A stretch of 64,000 bases of DNA from Ideonella_A sakaiensis_A (GTDB taxonomy: Bacteria; Pseudomonadota; Gammaproteobacteria; Burkholderiales; Burkholderiaceae_C). Below, piece after piece: positions 24,070 through 33,525 of the stretch. The first letter of the stretch is position 1. The number at the start of each line of letters is the position of its first letter. The stretch covers positions 2,666,001 through 2,730,000 of the forward strand of contig NZ_CP182947.1 of the NCBI RefSeq assembly GCF_048320135.1. Direction: 5' to 3'. Position numbers and translations under genes: made by a program. The notes beneath the pieces are model-generated. The model worked only from the letters and a program-made list of their open reading frames with translations. It was not told the origin of the DNA and did no database searches.

Positions 24070-25608
24070 GTGGCGGGCATCGCGTTACCGGCCGCACTGG
24101 CCGCTGCGCCGATCGTCCTGATCCTGCTGCTGATGCTCGGCCTGCGCTGGTCGGCGGCACACGCCGGGCTTGCGGCGCTGGCGTTGGCGGCGTTGCTCGC
24201 GGTGACGGCCTTCGATTTCGGCACCACGGCCGCGGCCGGCGCGCAGGCCGGCGGCTGGCATGACGCCGTTGGTGTCGCCGCAGAAGGCGGTTTCCTCGCG
24301 CTGACGATCCTGTGGATCCTCTGGCCGGCGCTCGCGCTGCACCGGCTGCAGGAAAACAGCGGCGCGATTGCCACGCTGCGCAGCGGCCTCGGCCGGCTGA
24401 GCGACGCGCCGGCCCGGCAGGCGCTGCTGGTCGGCTGGCTGCTGGCGCTGTTTTTCGAAGGCGCCGCCGGCTTCGGCACGCCGGTCGCGCTGGCCGCGCC
24501 GCTGCTGGTTGGCCTCGGCTTTGCGCCGGTGCAGGCGGTCGTGCTGGCGCTGCTCGGCCATGCGGCCGGCGTTTCGTTCGGCGCGCTCGGCACACCGGTG
24601 GCGGCGCAGGTCGCGCTGACCGGCCTCGGCGCGGTCGAGATCGCACGCACCACCGCACTGCTGCATGCGGCGCTCGGCGGCGTGCTGATGCTGTTTTTTG
24701 TCCGCACGCTGGCGGCCAACGGCGCCAGCCCCGGCTTCGGCTGGCCAGCGCTGGCGGCGCTCGGCTTCTTCGTTCCGAGCCTTGCGCTGGCGGCCTGGCT
24801 GGGCCCCGAACTGGCGACGCTCGGCGGCGCGCTGATCGGTGCGCTCGTCTTCGTTGCCGCGCTGTCGCGCGCGAACCGGCGGCCGGTTGCGGCAGGGCCC
24901 GGCGACAGCGCCGCGTCCGGCGAGCTGGTCCGAGCGATCTCGCCTTATCTGGTGCTGGTGGTGCTGGTCGTCGCGACCCGCGCCATCGCGCCGCTGGCCG
25001 CGCTGCTCGGCGAGGCGGCGCTGTCGTGGCAGCTGTTCGACCGCTACCAGGGAAAGATGTCGCCGCTGACGCATCCGGGCACGCTGCTGATGGCCGCGCT
25101 GCTGATCGGCGCGCGGCTGCAGCGCGTCGCGCTGCAAGACGTCGGCAGCGCGCTGGCCCACGCTGCGCGGCAGCTGCGCCCGGTCACCGTCGCGCTGCTC
25201 GCGATGCTGCTGCTGTCGCGGCTGATGCTGCACGGCGGCTTGATCGACGCACTCGAGCGCGGCGCAGTTGCCGGCATCGGCAGCGCCTGGCCGTGGATTG
25301 CGCCGGCGGTCGGCGCGCTCGGCAGCTTCGTCACCGGCTCGGCCACCGCGTCGAACGTGCTGCTGACGACATTGCAGGCACAGACCGCACAGGCGCTCGC
25401 GCTGCCTTCGGTCGTGATCGTCGCCGCGCAGGGTTTCGGCGCCGCGGTCGGTAACATCATCTGCCCGCACAACATCGTCGCCGGCGCGGCCACCGTCGGC
25501 CTGGCGGGCCGCGAAGGCGAGATCCTGCGCCGCACGCTGCTGCCCTGCCTGCTCTACCTGGCGCTCGGCGGCGCGGCGGTGGCCGGGCTGGTCGCGCTGA
25601 GCTGGTGA
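24070..25608 (+). CDS. lldP: L-lactate permease (LctP/LldP) family transporter
   Basis: 512 residues, nearly all membrane helices. Family signatures are FFEGAAGFGTPVALAAPLL, the SFGALGTPVA stretch and FVTGSATASNVLLTTLQ, with QGFGAAVGNIICPHNIVA near the end. The start is a GTG at 24070, 13 bases after ldhA. It would move lactate or glycolate with protons. With ldhA it forms a lactate exchange or use unit. Confidence 0.9.
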   Translation: MAGIALPAALAAAPIVLILLLMLGLRWSAAHAGLAALALAALLAVTAFDFGTTAAAGAQAGGWHDAVGVAAEGGFLALTILWILWPALALHRLQENSGAIATLRSGLGRLSDAPARQALLVGWLLALFFEGAAGFGTPVALAAPLLVGLGFAPVQAVVLALLGHAAGVSFGALGTPVAAQVALTGLGAVEIARTTALLHAALGGVLMLFFVRTLAANGASPGFGWPALAALGFFVPSLALAAWLGPELATLGGALIGALVFVAALSRANRRPVAAGPGDSAASGELVRAISPYLVLVVLVVATRAIAPLAALLGEAALSWQLFDRYQGKMSPLTHPGTLLMAALLIGARLQRVALQDVGSALAHAARQLRPVTVALLAMLLLSRLMLHGGLIDALERGAVAGIGSAWPWIAPAVGALGSFVTGSATASNVLLTTLQAQTAQALALPSVVIVAAQGFGAAVGNIICPHNIVAGAATVGLAGREGEILRRTLLPCLLYLALGGAAVAGLVALSW

Positions 25609-25622
25609 CAGCGCGCCGGCAG

Positions 25623-26072
25623 ATGGCTGAAAATCCGGCGCTGATGACCTACGACCTGCAACGATTCGTCGATGCCCAGGCGCCTGTATTCGACCAGGTG
25701 CTGGCCGAGCTGCGTGCCGGCGACAAGCGCTCTCACTGGATGTGGTTCATCTTTCCGCAGCTGCGTTGCCTCGGCCGCAGCGCGACCGCACGCCATTTCG
25801 GGCTCGAAGGTCTGGCCGAGGCGCGCGCCTATGCGGCGCACCCGTTGCTCGGTGCGCGGCTGCTGCAATGCAGCGAGATCCTGCTCGGTCTCGAAGGGCG
25901 CAACGCACAGCAGATCTTCGGCTCGCCGGACGATCTGAAGCTTTGTTCGTGCATGACGCTGTTCGAGCGCGCGGCCGCCGACAGCTCGCCATATGGCCGC
26001 GTGCTCGACCGCTACTACGGCGGCAGGCGTGATCCGCTGACGCTGCGCGAACTGCCGCCCGACACCGCGTGA
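25623..26072 (+). CDS. DUF1810-family protein
   Basis: 149 residues. DUF1810 marks are DLQRFVDAQ near the start, the SHWMWFIFPQL block and ARHFGL, with the C-terminal D..LCSCMTLFE and VLDRYYGGRRDPLTL segments. The function of the family is not known. The ATG at 25623 is chosen; a GTG at 25605 overlapping the permease stop is the alternative. Its stop overlaps the GTG of the next gene (GTGA). Confidence 0.85.
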   Translation: MAENPALMTYDLQRFVDAQAPVFDQVLAELRAGDKRSHWMWFIFPQLRCLGRSATARHFGLEGLAEARAYAAHPLLGARLLQCSEILLGLEGRNAQQIFGSPDDLKLCSCMTLFERAAADSSPYGRVLDRYYGGRRDPLTLRELPPDTA

Positions 26073-26413
26073 GCAGCAAGGCGCCACGCGGCCGTCGGAA
26101 TCACCACCATGTCTATGTCGTCGAACTCGACGACCGGGTCTGGAACGAGCCGCGTTTTCGCAAGGCCAATCCGGACCACCAACTCGGCAAGCCCTTCGTT
26201 TATGTCGGCATGACCGGCGTCGACCCGGATCTGCGCTTCGACAAGCACAAGGCGGGCATCCAGGCGAATCGCTATGTCATCGAGTATGGCCTGCGACTGC
26301 TGCCGGCGCTGTATGCGGTCTACAACCCGATGCCGTACCGGGCGGCGTGCGAAATGGAGGTCGAACTGGCGATTGCGTTGCGCGAGGCGGGCTACGGGGT
26401 CTGGCAGGCCTGA
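26069..26413 (+). CDS. Small GIY-YIG-like protein
   Basis: 114 residues from a GTG that overlaps the DUF1810 stop. HVYVVELDDRVW and KPFVYVGMTGVDPDLRFDKH resemble the paired GIY and YIG strands with a following Arg and His, and EMEVELAIALREAGY near the end could provide the acidic metal ligand. A nuclease role is inferred from this resemblance only; the family assignment is tentative. Confidence 0.55.
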   Translation: MSSKAPRGRRNHHHVYVVELDDRVWNEPRFRKANPDHQLGKPFVYVGMTGVDPDLRFDKHKAGIQANRYVIEYGLRLLPALYAVYNPMPYRAACEMEVELAIALREAGYGVWQA

Positions 26414-26470
26414 GGTGGGCCGCCGCGACGGCTTGCAGTGCCGGTCAGGTTGCGCCAAGATACCGCGCCG

Positions 26471-27034
26471 ATGGCCAAGCCTGCTTCGACCTCTGCCAAG
26501 CCCGACTGCCGCGTTCTGACGGTTGGCCACTCGACGCGCCCGATCGATGATTTCATCGCATTGCTGAAGGCCCACCAGGTCAGCGTGCTGGTCGATGTGC
26601 GCACCGTGCCGCGCTCGCGGACCAATCCGCAATTCAATGCCGATGCGTTGGCGCAAAGCCTGGCTGCCGTGCAGATCGAACATGTGCATGCCAGCGGCCT
26701 CGGCGGCTTCCGGCGCACCTCACCGGAGTCGCCGAATGCCGGCTGGCGCAACCTGTCGTTCCGCGGTTATGCCGACTACATGATGACTGACAGCTTCGCA
26801 CAGGATCTGCTCGGGCTGATCGAACTGGCGAAGGGCGAACAGCTTGCACTGATGTGTGCCGAGGCCGTGCCGTGGCGCTGCCACAGATCGCTGATCGCCG
26901 ACGCGCTGCACGTGCACGGCATCACCGCCTGCGAGATCATCAGCCCGACGCGTTTGCAGCCACACAAGATGACGCCGTTTGCCCGCATCGTCGATGGCGA
27001 GCTGCGGTATCCGCCGGAGGCCGCAGCCCCGTAG
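26471..27034 (+). CDS. DUF488-family protein
   Basis: 187 residues with the DUF488 pattern: LTVGHSTRPIDDFIALLKAH, LVDVRTVPRSRTNPQF, LGGFRR, and the C-terminal cysteine motif MCAEAVPWRCHRSLIADAL. The function is unknown; the cysteine and arginine motif hints at a redox or nucleotide-related role. The end of the gene touches the first unit of the 116-bp tandem repeat array, whose leading bases supply the stop codon. Confidence 0.88.
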   Translation: MAKPASTSAKPDCRVLTVGHSTRPIDDFIALLKAHQVSVLVDVRTVPRSRTNPQFNADALAQSLAAVQIEHVHASGLGGFRRTSPESPNAGWRNLSFRGYADYMMTDSFAQDLLGLIELAKGEQLALMCAEAVPWRCHRSLIADALHVHGITACEIISPTRLQPHKMTPFARIVDGELRYPPEAAAP

Positions 27035-27740
27035 CAGCGGCTTCAGCCGCGATTTCGTTGCAATGGCACCAGCCCGAATCGGGGCTGAAGCCCCTCCTAC
27101 GAAAGACAGGCCACATCGGCGCGATGCGCTGCATCCTGTGCATGCCCGTGGGAGCGGCTTCAGCCGCGATCGGTTCGCATGCCACCAGCCCGAATCGGGG
27201 CTGAAGCCCCTCCCACAACAGACAGGCCACATCGGCGCGATGCGCTGCACCCTGTGCATGCCCGTGGGAGCGGCTTCAGCCGCGATTGCGTCGCATGGCA
27301 CCAGCCCGAATCGGGGCTGAAGCCCCTCCCACAACAGACAGGCCACATCGGCGCGATGCGCTGCATCCTGTGCATGCCCGTGGGAGCGGCTGCAGCCGCG
27401 ATTGCGTCGCATGGCTCCAGCCCGGATCGAGGCTGAAGCCCGTTCCACAACAGACAGGCCACATCGGCGCGATGCGCCGCATCCTGTGCATGCCCGTGGG
27501 AGCGGCTTCAGCCGCGATTGGTCGCAAGGCACCAGCCCGAAGCGGGGCTGAAGCCCCTCCCACCAAACAGGCCACATTGGCGCGATGCGCTGCATCCTGC
27601 GCATGCCCGTGGGAGCGGCTTCAGCCGCGATTGCGTCGCATGGCTCCAGCCCGAATCGGGGCTGAAGCCCCTCCCACAACAGCCGCGAATTGTTCGGATG
27701 CCACCAGCCCGAATCGGGGCTGAAGCCCCTCGTGCAAGAT
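27032..27740. repeat. Tandem array of about six 116-bp units made of paired palindromes
   Basis: Units begin near 27032, 27148, 27264, 27380, 27496 and 27609, giving spacings of 116, 116, 116, 116 and 113. Each unit has a C-type half (GGAGCGGCTTCAGCCGCGAT), a short linker ending CACCAGCCCG, a G-type half (GGGGCTGAAGCCCC core), and a spacer with CAGGCCACATCGGCGCGATG. The copies differ at few positions, so the array is recent. It fills the gap between two convergent genes. It is the largest cluster of the window-wide palindrome family. Confidence 0.93.
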
Positions 27741-27745
27741 CCCGC

Positions 27746-28753
27746 TCAGCTCGCCTGCACCTCGAGCCTGCCGCAACGGTCGGACAGCGTTTTCGCCAAC
27801 AGGGCGGTCGCCGCATAGATCGCATCGATCGTCGGCGTCGGCGTCTCGGTGATGCGGGCCAGTTCGACGACGCTGCCGACCAGGGCCTGCAGTTCGAGGG
27901 CGCGGCCGTTTTCGACGTCCTGCAGCATCGAGGTCTTGTGTGCGCCGACGGCTTCGGCACCGGCGATCCGCTGGTCGAGCGACACCTTGAACTCGACGCC
28001 GAGTTTTTCGCCGACCTGCTTCGCCTCGTCCATCATCCGCGCCGCCAGCTCGCGGCTGAGCGGGAAGCGGCAGATCTCTTCCAGCGTCGCATGCGTCAGC
28101 GCGCTGATCGGGTTGAAGCTCAGGTTGCCCCACAGCTTGACCCAGATCTCGCTGCGGATGTCGCGCGAAACCGGCGCCTTGAAGCCGGCCGCCATCAGCG
28201 ACTTGCTCAATGCGTCAACGCGCGGCGTGCGCTGGCCGTCGAGTTCGCCGATCGAGAAGCGGTTGCCCTCGACGACACGAACCAGGCCCGGCTCGACCAG
28301 TTCGGCGGCCGGATAGACGATGCTGCCGATCACCCGCTCGACCTCGATGCCCTCGGCGAGTGCGCCGTCCGGATCGACGCTGCTCAGCGCGCGGCCGTCG
28401 TAAGCGCCACCTAGCCGCTGGAAATACCACCACGGCACGCCGTTGATCATCGTGACGACCATGGTTTCCGGTCCGAACAGCTCGCGCAGGCCCGGCAGCA
28501 GGTCGCGCACCTGGTGCGCCTTCGTCGTCAGCAGCACCACATCCTGCGGCCCGGCCTCGGCCGGGTCCTTCACCGCACGGACATTCTTTGCATGCTGTTC
28601 GCTGCCGTCGGGCAGTTGCAGCCGAAAGCCGTTTGTTTTGATCGCAGCCAGGTTCTTGTTGCGCGCGATGAAGGTGACTTCCTCACCGGCCAGGGCCAGC
28701 TTCGCGCCGAGGTAGCCGCCGATGGCACCGGCGCCGACGATTGCATATTTCAT
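27746..28753 (-). CDS. Ketopantoate reductase (ApbA/PanE) family protein
   Basis: 335 residues with the N-terminal NADP site MKYAIVGAGAIGGYLGAKLA, the catalytic lysine in LTTKAHQV, and the C-terminal helical domain with SEIWVKLWGNLSFNPISAL. Reductases of this family make pantoate for coenzyme A, but several paralogues act on other 2-keto acids. It lies 3 bases after the acyl-CoA ligase on the same strand, so a pathway role with that enzyme is as likely as pantothenate synthesis. Confidence 0.88.
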   Translation of the reverse strand: MKYAIVGAGAIGGYLGAKLALAGEEVTFIARNKNLAAIKTNGFRLQLPDGSEQHAKNVRAVKDPAEAGPQDVVLLTTKAHQVRDLLPGLRELFGPETMVVTMINGVPWWYFQRLGGAYDGRALSSVDPDGALAEGIEVERVIGSIVYPAAELVEPGLVRVVEGNRFSIGELDGQRTPRVDALSKSLMAAGFKAPVSRDIRSEIWVKLWGNLSFNPISALTHATLEEICRFPLSRELAARMMDEAKQVGEKLGVEFKVSLDQRIAGAEAVGAHKTSMLQDVENGRALELQALVGSVVELARITETPTPTIDAIYAATALLAKTLSDRCGRLEVQAS

Positions 28754-28756
28754 TTC

Positions 28757-30292
28757 TTAGAACTCGCCTGAGACATAGGATCCGAAACCGAGGCCGATGC
28801 GTTGCGCCAGCCCGATCCGCTGCAGCTTGCCGGTCGCGCCTTTCGGCAGCTCGTCGACGAACAGGATCTTCTTCGGCACCTTGTAGCCGGCCACCCGCTT
28901 GGCGACGAACTGCTGCAGTTCGCGTTCATCGCACTCGTGGCCTTCGTGCAGCACGACCATCGCAGCCACTTCCTCGCCGAGCCGCTTGTGCGGCGCACCG
29001 AACACCACCACCTGCGCGACAGACACATGGTCGAGCAGGATTTCGTCGATCTCGCGCGGGCTGACCTTCTCGCCGCCGCGGTTGATGATTTCCTTCAGCC
29101 GGCCGGTGATGCTCAGATAACCCTCGTCGTCCAGCGAGCCCTGGTCGCCGGTGCGGAACCAGCCGTCGACGAAGGCCTCCTCGTTGGCCTTCGGATTGTT
29201 TTCATAACCCGGCGTCACGTTTGGCCCGCGGATCACGATCTCGCCAACCTCGCCGGCGCCGAGAAAACCGCCGTCCTCGCCGCGGATGCGGATTTCCGGG
29301 CCGGCCGCGCGGCCGACGGTGCCGGGTTTGCGTTCGGCCGGCGGCAGCGGGTTCGACGCCATCTGGTGCGCCGATTCGGTCATCCCGTACGACTCGATCA
29401 GCGGCGCCTTGAACAGCCCCTCGATCTCCTTGATCAGCTGCGGCGGCATCGCCGACGACGACGAGCGCACGAAACGCAGCGCATGGCGCTTCAGCACCTC
29501 GGCATTGTGTTTGCCGCGGCTGGCGATCGCCAGGTGCATCGTCGGCACCGCGGTATACCAGCTCGGCTTCGCGTCATCGAGCCACTTGTAGAAGCGCAGC
29601 GCATTGAAGCCCGGCGTGCAATAGACCTGCGAGCCGGCCGACAGCGGCGCCAGCAGCCCGGCCAGCAGCCCGTGGATGTGGAACAGCGGCATGATGTTCA
29701 GCCCGACGTCGCTCGCGCTGAACTGCAGCGTCTTCGCGATGTTGCCGGCCGATGCGCAGAGATTCGTCACCGTCAGCGGCACCCGCTTCGGCCGCGAGGT
29801 CGTGCCCGAGGTGTGCAGCACCATCGCGACATCGTCGGGCTGCGACGGGCCGCCGTTGTTGCACTCGGCAGCCGGCAGGTCCGCAATGCCGAACTGTCCG
29901 GCCGGCGCGCCGTCGGCCACCACCAGCTCGATCACCTGCACGCCGAGCTTGCGCGCCGCGTCGACCGCCGGCGATTGGCTGCCCTGCTCGACGATCAGCG
30001 CCTTCGCCTGCAGGTCGTCGAGGTAGAACTCGAATTCATCGACACGGTAGGCCGGGTTCAGCGGCGCACTCGTCGCCGCGCTTGCGCAGGCGAGGAAGCA
30101 GCAGGCCATCTCAGGCCCGTTCGGCAGCACGATTGCAACGCGGTCGTTGCGGCCGATGCCGCCGGCATTCAGCGCCGCGGTGGTCTGCGCAACCAGCGCG
30201 CGCAGGCCGCGGTAGTCGAGCGGTGCTCGTCCCGGGGCGCTGATCGCAACCGCTTCGTCGGCACCGGTTTGCAGGAGGGCTTGAAGTGTCAT
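28757..30292 (-). CDS. AMP-dependent acyl-CoA synthetase (oxalyl-CoA synthetase-like)
   Basis: 511 residues of the ANL superfamily. Visible motifs are the phosphate loop HTSGTTSRPK, the ESYGMTES motif, DGWFRTGDQG, and the C-terminal catalytic lysine in PKGATGKLQR. The blocks SSSSAMPPQL and HQMASNPLPP resemble the AAE3/oxalate-CoA ligase branch, so oxalate or another short dicarboxylate is a possible substrate. It is divergent from aceK and followed closely by the PanE-type gene. Confidence 0.88.
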   Translation of the reverse strand: MTLQALLQTGADEAVAISAPGRAPLDYRGLRALVAQTTAALNAGGIGRNDRVAIVLPNGPEMACCFLACASAATSAPLNPAYRVDEFEFYLDDLQAKALIVEQGSQSPAVDAARKLGVQVIELVVADGAPAGQFGIADLPAAECNNGGPSQPDDVAMVLHTSGTTSRPKRVPLTVTNLCASAGNIAKTLQFSASDVGLNIMPLFHIHGLLAGLLAPLSAGSQVYCTPGFNALRFYKWLDDAKPSWYTAVPTMHLAIASRGKHNAEVLKRHALRFVRSSSSAMPPQLIKEIEGLFKAPLIESYGMTESAHQMASNPLPPAERKPGTVGRAAGPEIRIRGEDGGFLGAGEVGEIVIRGPNVTPGYENNPKANEEAFVDGWFRTGDQGSLDDEGYLSITGRLKEIINRGGEKVSPREIDEILLDHVSVAQVVVFGAPHKRLGEEVAAMVVLHEGHECDERELQQFVAKRVAGYKVPKKILFVDELPKGATGKLQRIGLAQRIGLGFGSYVSGEF

Positions 30293-30438
30293 GATTGAAC
30301 CGATCGCTGGGCTGGCGCCGGCGCTGGGACACAGCGGCCGGTGCCTGGGTCAGGGGGAACAGACTTTCATATCAATTCTGACTGATATTTTGCACACCGC
30401 CTGCGAGCACCGCCGGCGATCTCGCCAGGGGCTTGCCG

Positions 30439-32292
30439 ATGTTCAATATTCCGACCGACGATGCCAGCCCCGCGCAGCGGATTGCACGCGCGCTGCTCGA
30501 AGGTTTCAACCGCCACTACCGGCTGTTCAGCGAGAACAGCCGCGCCGCGAAGCAGCGCTTCGAGCAGGCCGACTGGCACGGCCAGCAGCGCGCGATGCGC
30601 GAGCGCATCCGCTTCTACGACCAGCGCGTGCGCGAGACGGCCACCCGGCTGCAAACCGAATTTGCCGCCGATGCGCAGCCGATGGACGTCTGGCAGCAGG
30701 CCAAGCTGCTCTATATCGGCTTGCTGCTCGACCACCGCCAGCCCGAACTTGCCGAAACCTTCTTCAATTCGGTGACGACGAAGATCCTGCACCGCAGCTA
30801 TTTCCACAACGATTTCATCTTCGTGCGGCCTGCCGTCTCGACCTCGTACATCGAGATCGACGAGGCGCTCGCGCCGCGCACCTACCGCGTCTATTACCCG
30901 ACACCTGAGAGCTGGCGCGCGACCTGGCTGCAACTGGTGCGCGATTTCGATCTGCAGACGCCTTTCGAGGACTTGCAGCGCGATGTCGACGACGTCGCCG
31001 CCGAACTGCAGCGCCACATCGACCTCAGCCGCCCGCGCACCAGCTTCCAGATCCAGGTGCTGGCGAACCTGTTCTTCCGCAACAAGGGCGCCTACATCGT
31101 CGGCCGCATCATCAACGGGCCGCAGCAGATACCGATCGCGCTGCCGGTGCTGCACACCGCCGGCGGCAAGCTCGCGATCGATACCGTGCTGCACAGCGAA
31201 GACGACATCGTGATGCTGTTCAGCTATGCACGTGCCTACTTCCTCGTCGAGATGCAGGTGCCCAGCGCCTATGTGCAGTTCCTGCGCACGCTGATGCCAC
31301 GCAAGCCGCGCGCCGAGATCTACAACGCGGTCGGCCTGCACAAGCAGGGCAAGAACAGCTTCTACCGCGACCTGCTGCACCACCTGCGGCACAGCCGCGA
31401 CCACTTCCGCATCGCGCCGGGCATCAAGGGCATGGTGATGCTGGTGTTCGACCTGCCGTCCTTCCCCTATGTCTTCAAGCTGATCAAGGACAACTACCCG
31501 CCGCAGAAAAAGACGACCCGCGAACAGATCAAGGGCAAATACCAGCTGGTCAAGGTGCACGACCGCGTCGGCCGGATGGCCGATACGCTCGAATACAGCA
31601 AGGTCGCGCTGCCGCTGTCGCGCTTCGAGCCCGAGCTGATCGACGAGATGAAGACGCATTGCGCGAGCCTGCTCGAATTCACCGACGGCAGCGGCGGCGA
31701 GCAGGAAATCATCATCGACCACGCCTACATCGAGCGCCGGATGACGCCGATGAACCTGTTCCTGAAGGACGCCACCGCGAACGGCGATTTCGATGCGATC
31801 ACCCGCGCGACGATCGACTACGGCAATGCGATCAAGGACCTGATCGCCGCCAACATCTTCCCCGGCGACATGTTGTGGAAGAACTTCGGCATCACGCGCC
31901 AGAGCAAGGTCGTGTTCTACGACTACGACGAGATCGAATACCTCAGCGACTGCAACTTCCGCCACCTGCCGCCACCACCGGCCGACGACGCACCGGCAAC
32001 GCCGCCGGACAAACCCTGGTTCGACGTCGGCCCGAAGGACGTGTTCCCGGAAACCTTCGGCCCCTTCCTGCTCGGCAATGCGCGCGTGCGCAAGGCCTTT
32101 CTCGAACACCATGCCGACCTGCTCGACCCGGCGTTCTGGAACCTGCACAAGCAGCGCATCCTCGCCGGCGCGATGCTCGATGTCTTTCCGTACGACGTGC
32201 AGCGGCGCTTCGTCAATCGGCGCGGAGAGCCGGAAGCGGGTGGGGCTTCAGCCCCGATGCAGGCTGGCGCCATGCAAACAGATCGCGGCTGA
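30439..32292 (+). CDS. aceK: Isocitrate dehydrogenase kinase/phosphatase, with a repeat-derived C-terminal tail
   Basis: 617 residues. AceK switches isocitrate dehydrogenase by phosphorylation, sending carbon into the glyoxylate shunt. Family features are HRSYFHNDFIFVRPAVST, the regulatory N-terminal half, the kinase core VFKLIKDNYPPQKKT and GDMLWKNFGI followed by YDYDEIEYLSDCNF. The ATG at 30439 has AGGGG upstream. The normal end lies near YDVQRRFVNRR; after it, about 18 residues (GGASAPMQAGAMQTDRG and its lead-in) are encoded by a palindromic repeat that also supplies the TGA stop. The same tail occurs on the LysR protein at 34141-35136. Confidence 0.95.
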   Translation: MFNIPTDDASPAQRIARALLEGFNRHYRLFSENSRAAKQRFEQADWHGQQRAMRERIRFYDQRVRETATRLQTEFAADAQPMDVWQQAKLLYIGLLLDHRQPELAETFFNSVTTKILHRSYFHNDFIFVRPAVSTSYIEIDEALAPRTYRVYYPTPESWRATWLQLVRDFDLQTPFEDLQRDVDDVAAELQRHIDLSRPRTSFQIQVLANLFFRNKGAYIVGRIINGPQQIPIALPVLHTAGGKLAIDTVLHSEDDIVMLFSYARAYFLVEMQVPSAYVQFLRTLMPRKPRAEIYNAVGLHKQGKNSFYRDLLHHLRHSRDHFRIAPGIKGMVMLVFDLPSFPYVFKLIKDNYPPQKKTTREQIKGKYQLVKVHDRVGRMADTLEYSKVALPLSRFEPELIDEMKTHCASLLEFTDGSGGEQEIIIDHAYIERRMTPMNLFLKDATANGDFDAITRATIDYGNAIKDLIAANIFPGDMLWKNFGITRQSKVVFYDYDEIEYLSDCNFRHLPPPPADDAPATPPDKPWFDVGPKDVFPETFGPFLLGNARVRKAFLEHHADLLDPAFWNLHKQRILAGAMLDVFPYDVQRRFVNRRGEPEAGGASAPMQAGAMQTDRG

Positions 32293-32345
32293 AGCACGCT
32301 CCAACAAGCAGGCCCATGGGGGGGCTTCAGCTCCGATTCGAGACC
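32240..32345. repeat. Palindromic repeat pair overlapping the 3' end of aceK
   Basis: GTGGGGCTTCAGCCCCGAT starts at 32240 and its partner half TCGCGGCTGAAGC follows near 32283, interrupted by an extra base pair change (GAAGCACGCTCC). A third G-type half with a mismatch (GGGGGCTTCAGCTCCGATTC) lies at about 32320-32340. This copy is more worn than those at 33353 or 38394. Confidence 0.85.
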
Positions 32346-32541
32346 CGTCAGATGCCGACAAGAGAGGGGAGTCTGACCGCAAGAGAGTGGCCTTGGCGCG
32401 CGCGATCCAGCTAGGGATTTACAGCCAGCGGCAGCGGTGTAGATTGGTCCGGGCCGTGAAGCAGAGCGACGCTGCCCGTCGCGGTTCGGGCACCCCCAGG
32501 TTCCAGCCAGCTTCGTTTCTGATCCACGAAAGGAGGAAACG

Positions 32542-33306
32542 ATGACCACTGTGCCTCAGCACTCCCTGCTCGCCCTGCTGTGCGCCGCCTTGACGGGATG
32601 CGGCGGCGTCATCACCACCACTGCGCCGATTCGGGTTGCCGACATCGACGTGACCGCAGGCGTATCGCCTGCGCGCTGCGACGGCAGCTTCGATGGTTCC
32701 GGCCGCATCACCGCGACCTGGCCCGCGCCGCCGCCGAACGGCAAGGCGGCCGCCGTCTCGACGATCACGAAGCTGGTCCCGAGAGACGTGAGCTTCAACT
32801 ACACGCCCGACCGGACCGAGTTCGGCGCGACGAGACCCGATCGAACCAATCTGACGATCACCAACGGTTCGCTGTCCAGTGTCTGCAGGGACGGCACGTT
32901 CCAGATGCGCGCGACGACGCGGCATGCGGTCCGCCCGCCACGCCTCGACACCGAAGACGACTCGCCGCTGGTGACGGTGAACCAGGTCGGCTTCAAGATC
33001 GCATCGCAGATCGGCGTCGACATCCGCACCGCGCGCGATTTCGACGTCAAGTTCACGCTCTCGTGCTGCGGCCCTCCGGCCGCGGGCGTCTGGAAAGTCG
33101 ACGTGGTCAGCGCAACCAACGTCTTGGGCGACACGCTGAGCTGGAACCCCGACCCGCCGCGCCTGACCTGCCCCGGCCCCGATGTCGCATTCGTCGGTCG
33201 CGGCAAGAAACGGGACACCGCGCCGATGGCAACCGTGCAGCTCAAGGTGCAGAAGGTCGCCGGCAATGCCTGCGCGCTCGGAACGGCGATCGTCGAGGGC
33301 AATTAG
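32542..33306 (+). CDS. Predicted lipoprotein, unknown function
   Basis: 254 residues. The N-terminus has a lipoprotein signal with lipobox LTGC near residue 20 (LLCAALTGCGG). The mature part is beta-rich with paired cysteines (SCCGPP, and RLTCPGPD, NACALG). AGGAGG precedes the ATG. It should sit in the outer-membrane or inner-membrane leaflet facing the periplasm. No family is recognised. It stands alone between repeat clusters. Confidence 0.72.
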   Translation: MTTVPQHSLLALLCAALTGCGGVITTTAPIRVADIDVTAGVSPARCDGSFDGSGRITATWPAPPPNGKAAAVSTITKLVPRDVSFNYTPDRTEFGATRPDRTNLTITNGSLSSVCRDGTFQMRATTRHAVRPPRLDTEDDSPLVTVNQVGFKIASQIGVDIRTARDFDVKFTLSCCGPPAAGVWKVDVVSATNVLGDTLSWNPDPPRLTCPGPDVAFVGRGKKRDTAPMATVQLKVQKVAGNACALGTAIVEGN

Positions 33307-33352
33307 CGGAGGCCTCGGCGCCTTCCGATCGGCAAGGCCGTGCCTTGCCTTT

Positions 33353-33502
33353 GTGGGAGGGGCTTCAGCCCCGAATGGGGCTGGTGCCATGCAAACAAAT
33401 CGCGGCTGAAGCCGCTCCTACAAGCAGGCCCAGTGGGAGGGGCTTCAGCCCCGATTCGGGCTCGTCGGCATGCGGAGAAATCGCGGCTGAAGCCGCTCCT
33501 GC
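33353..33502. repeat. Two palindromic repeat pairs
   Basis: Pair 1 at 33353-33421 and pair 2 at 33433-33502 each consist of a G-type half (GGAGGGGCTTCAGCCCCGA) followed about 25 bases later by a C-type half (TCGCGGCTGAAGCCGCTCCT). They fill the convergent gap between the lipoprotein gene and the VOC gene. Confidence 0.93.
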
Positions 33503-33525
33503 GGGCTACATACAGCTGGCCTGAC

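Noticed and set aside
27032..27740. CRISPR array
   Set aside because: The regularly spaced repeats are 116 bp long with conserved spacers and internal palindromes; there are no unique spacers and no cas genes.
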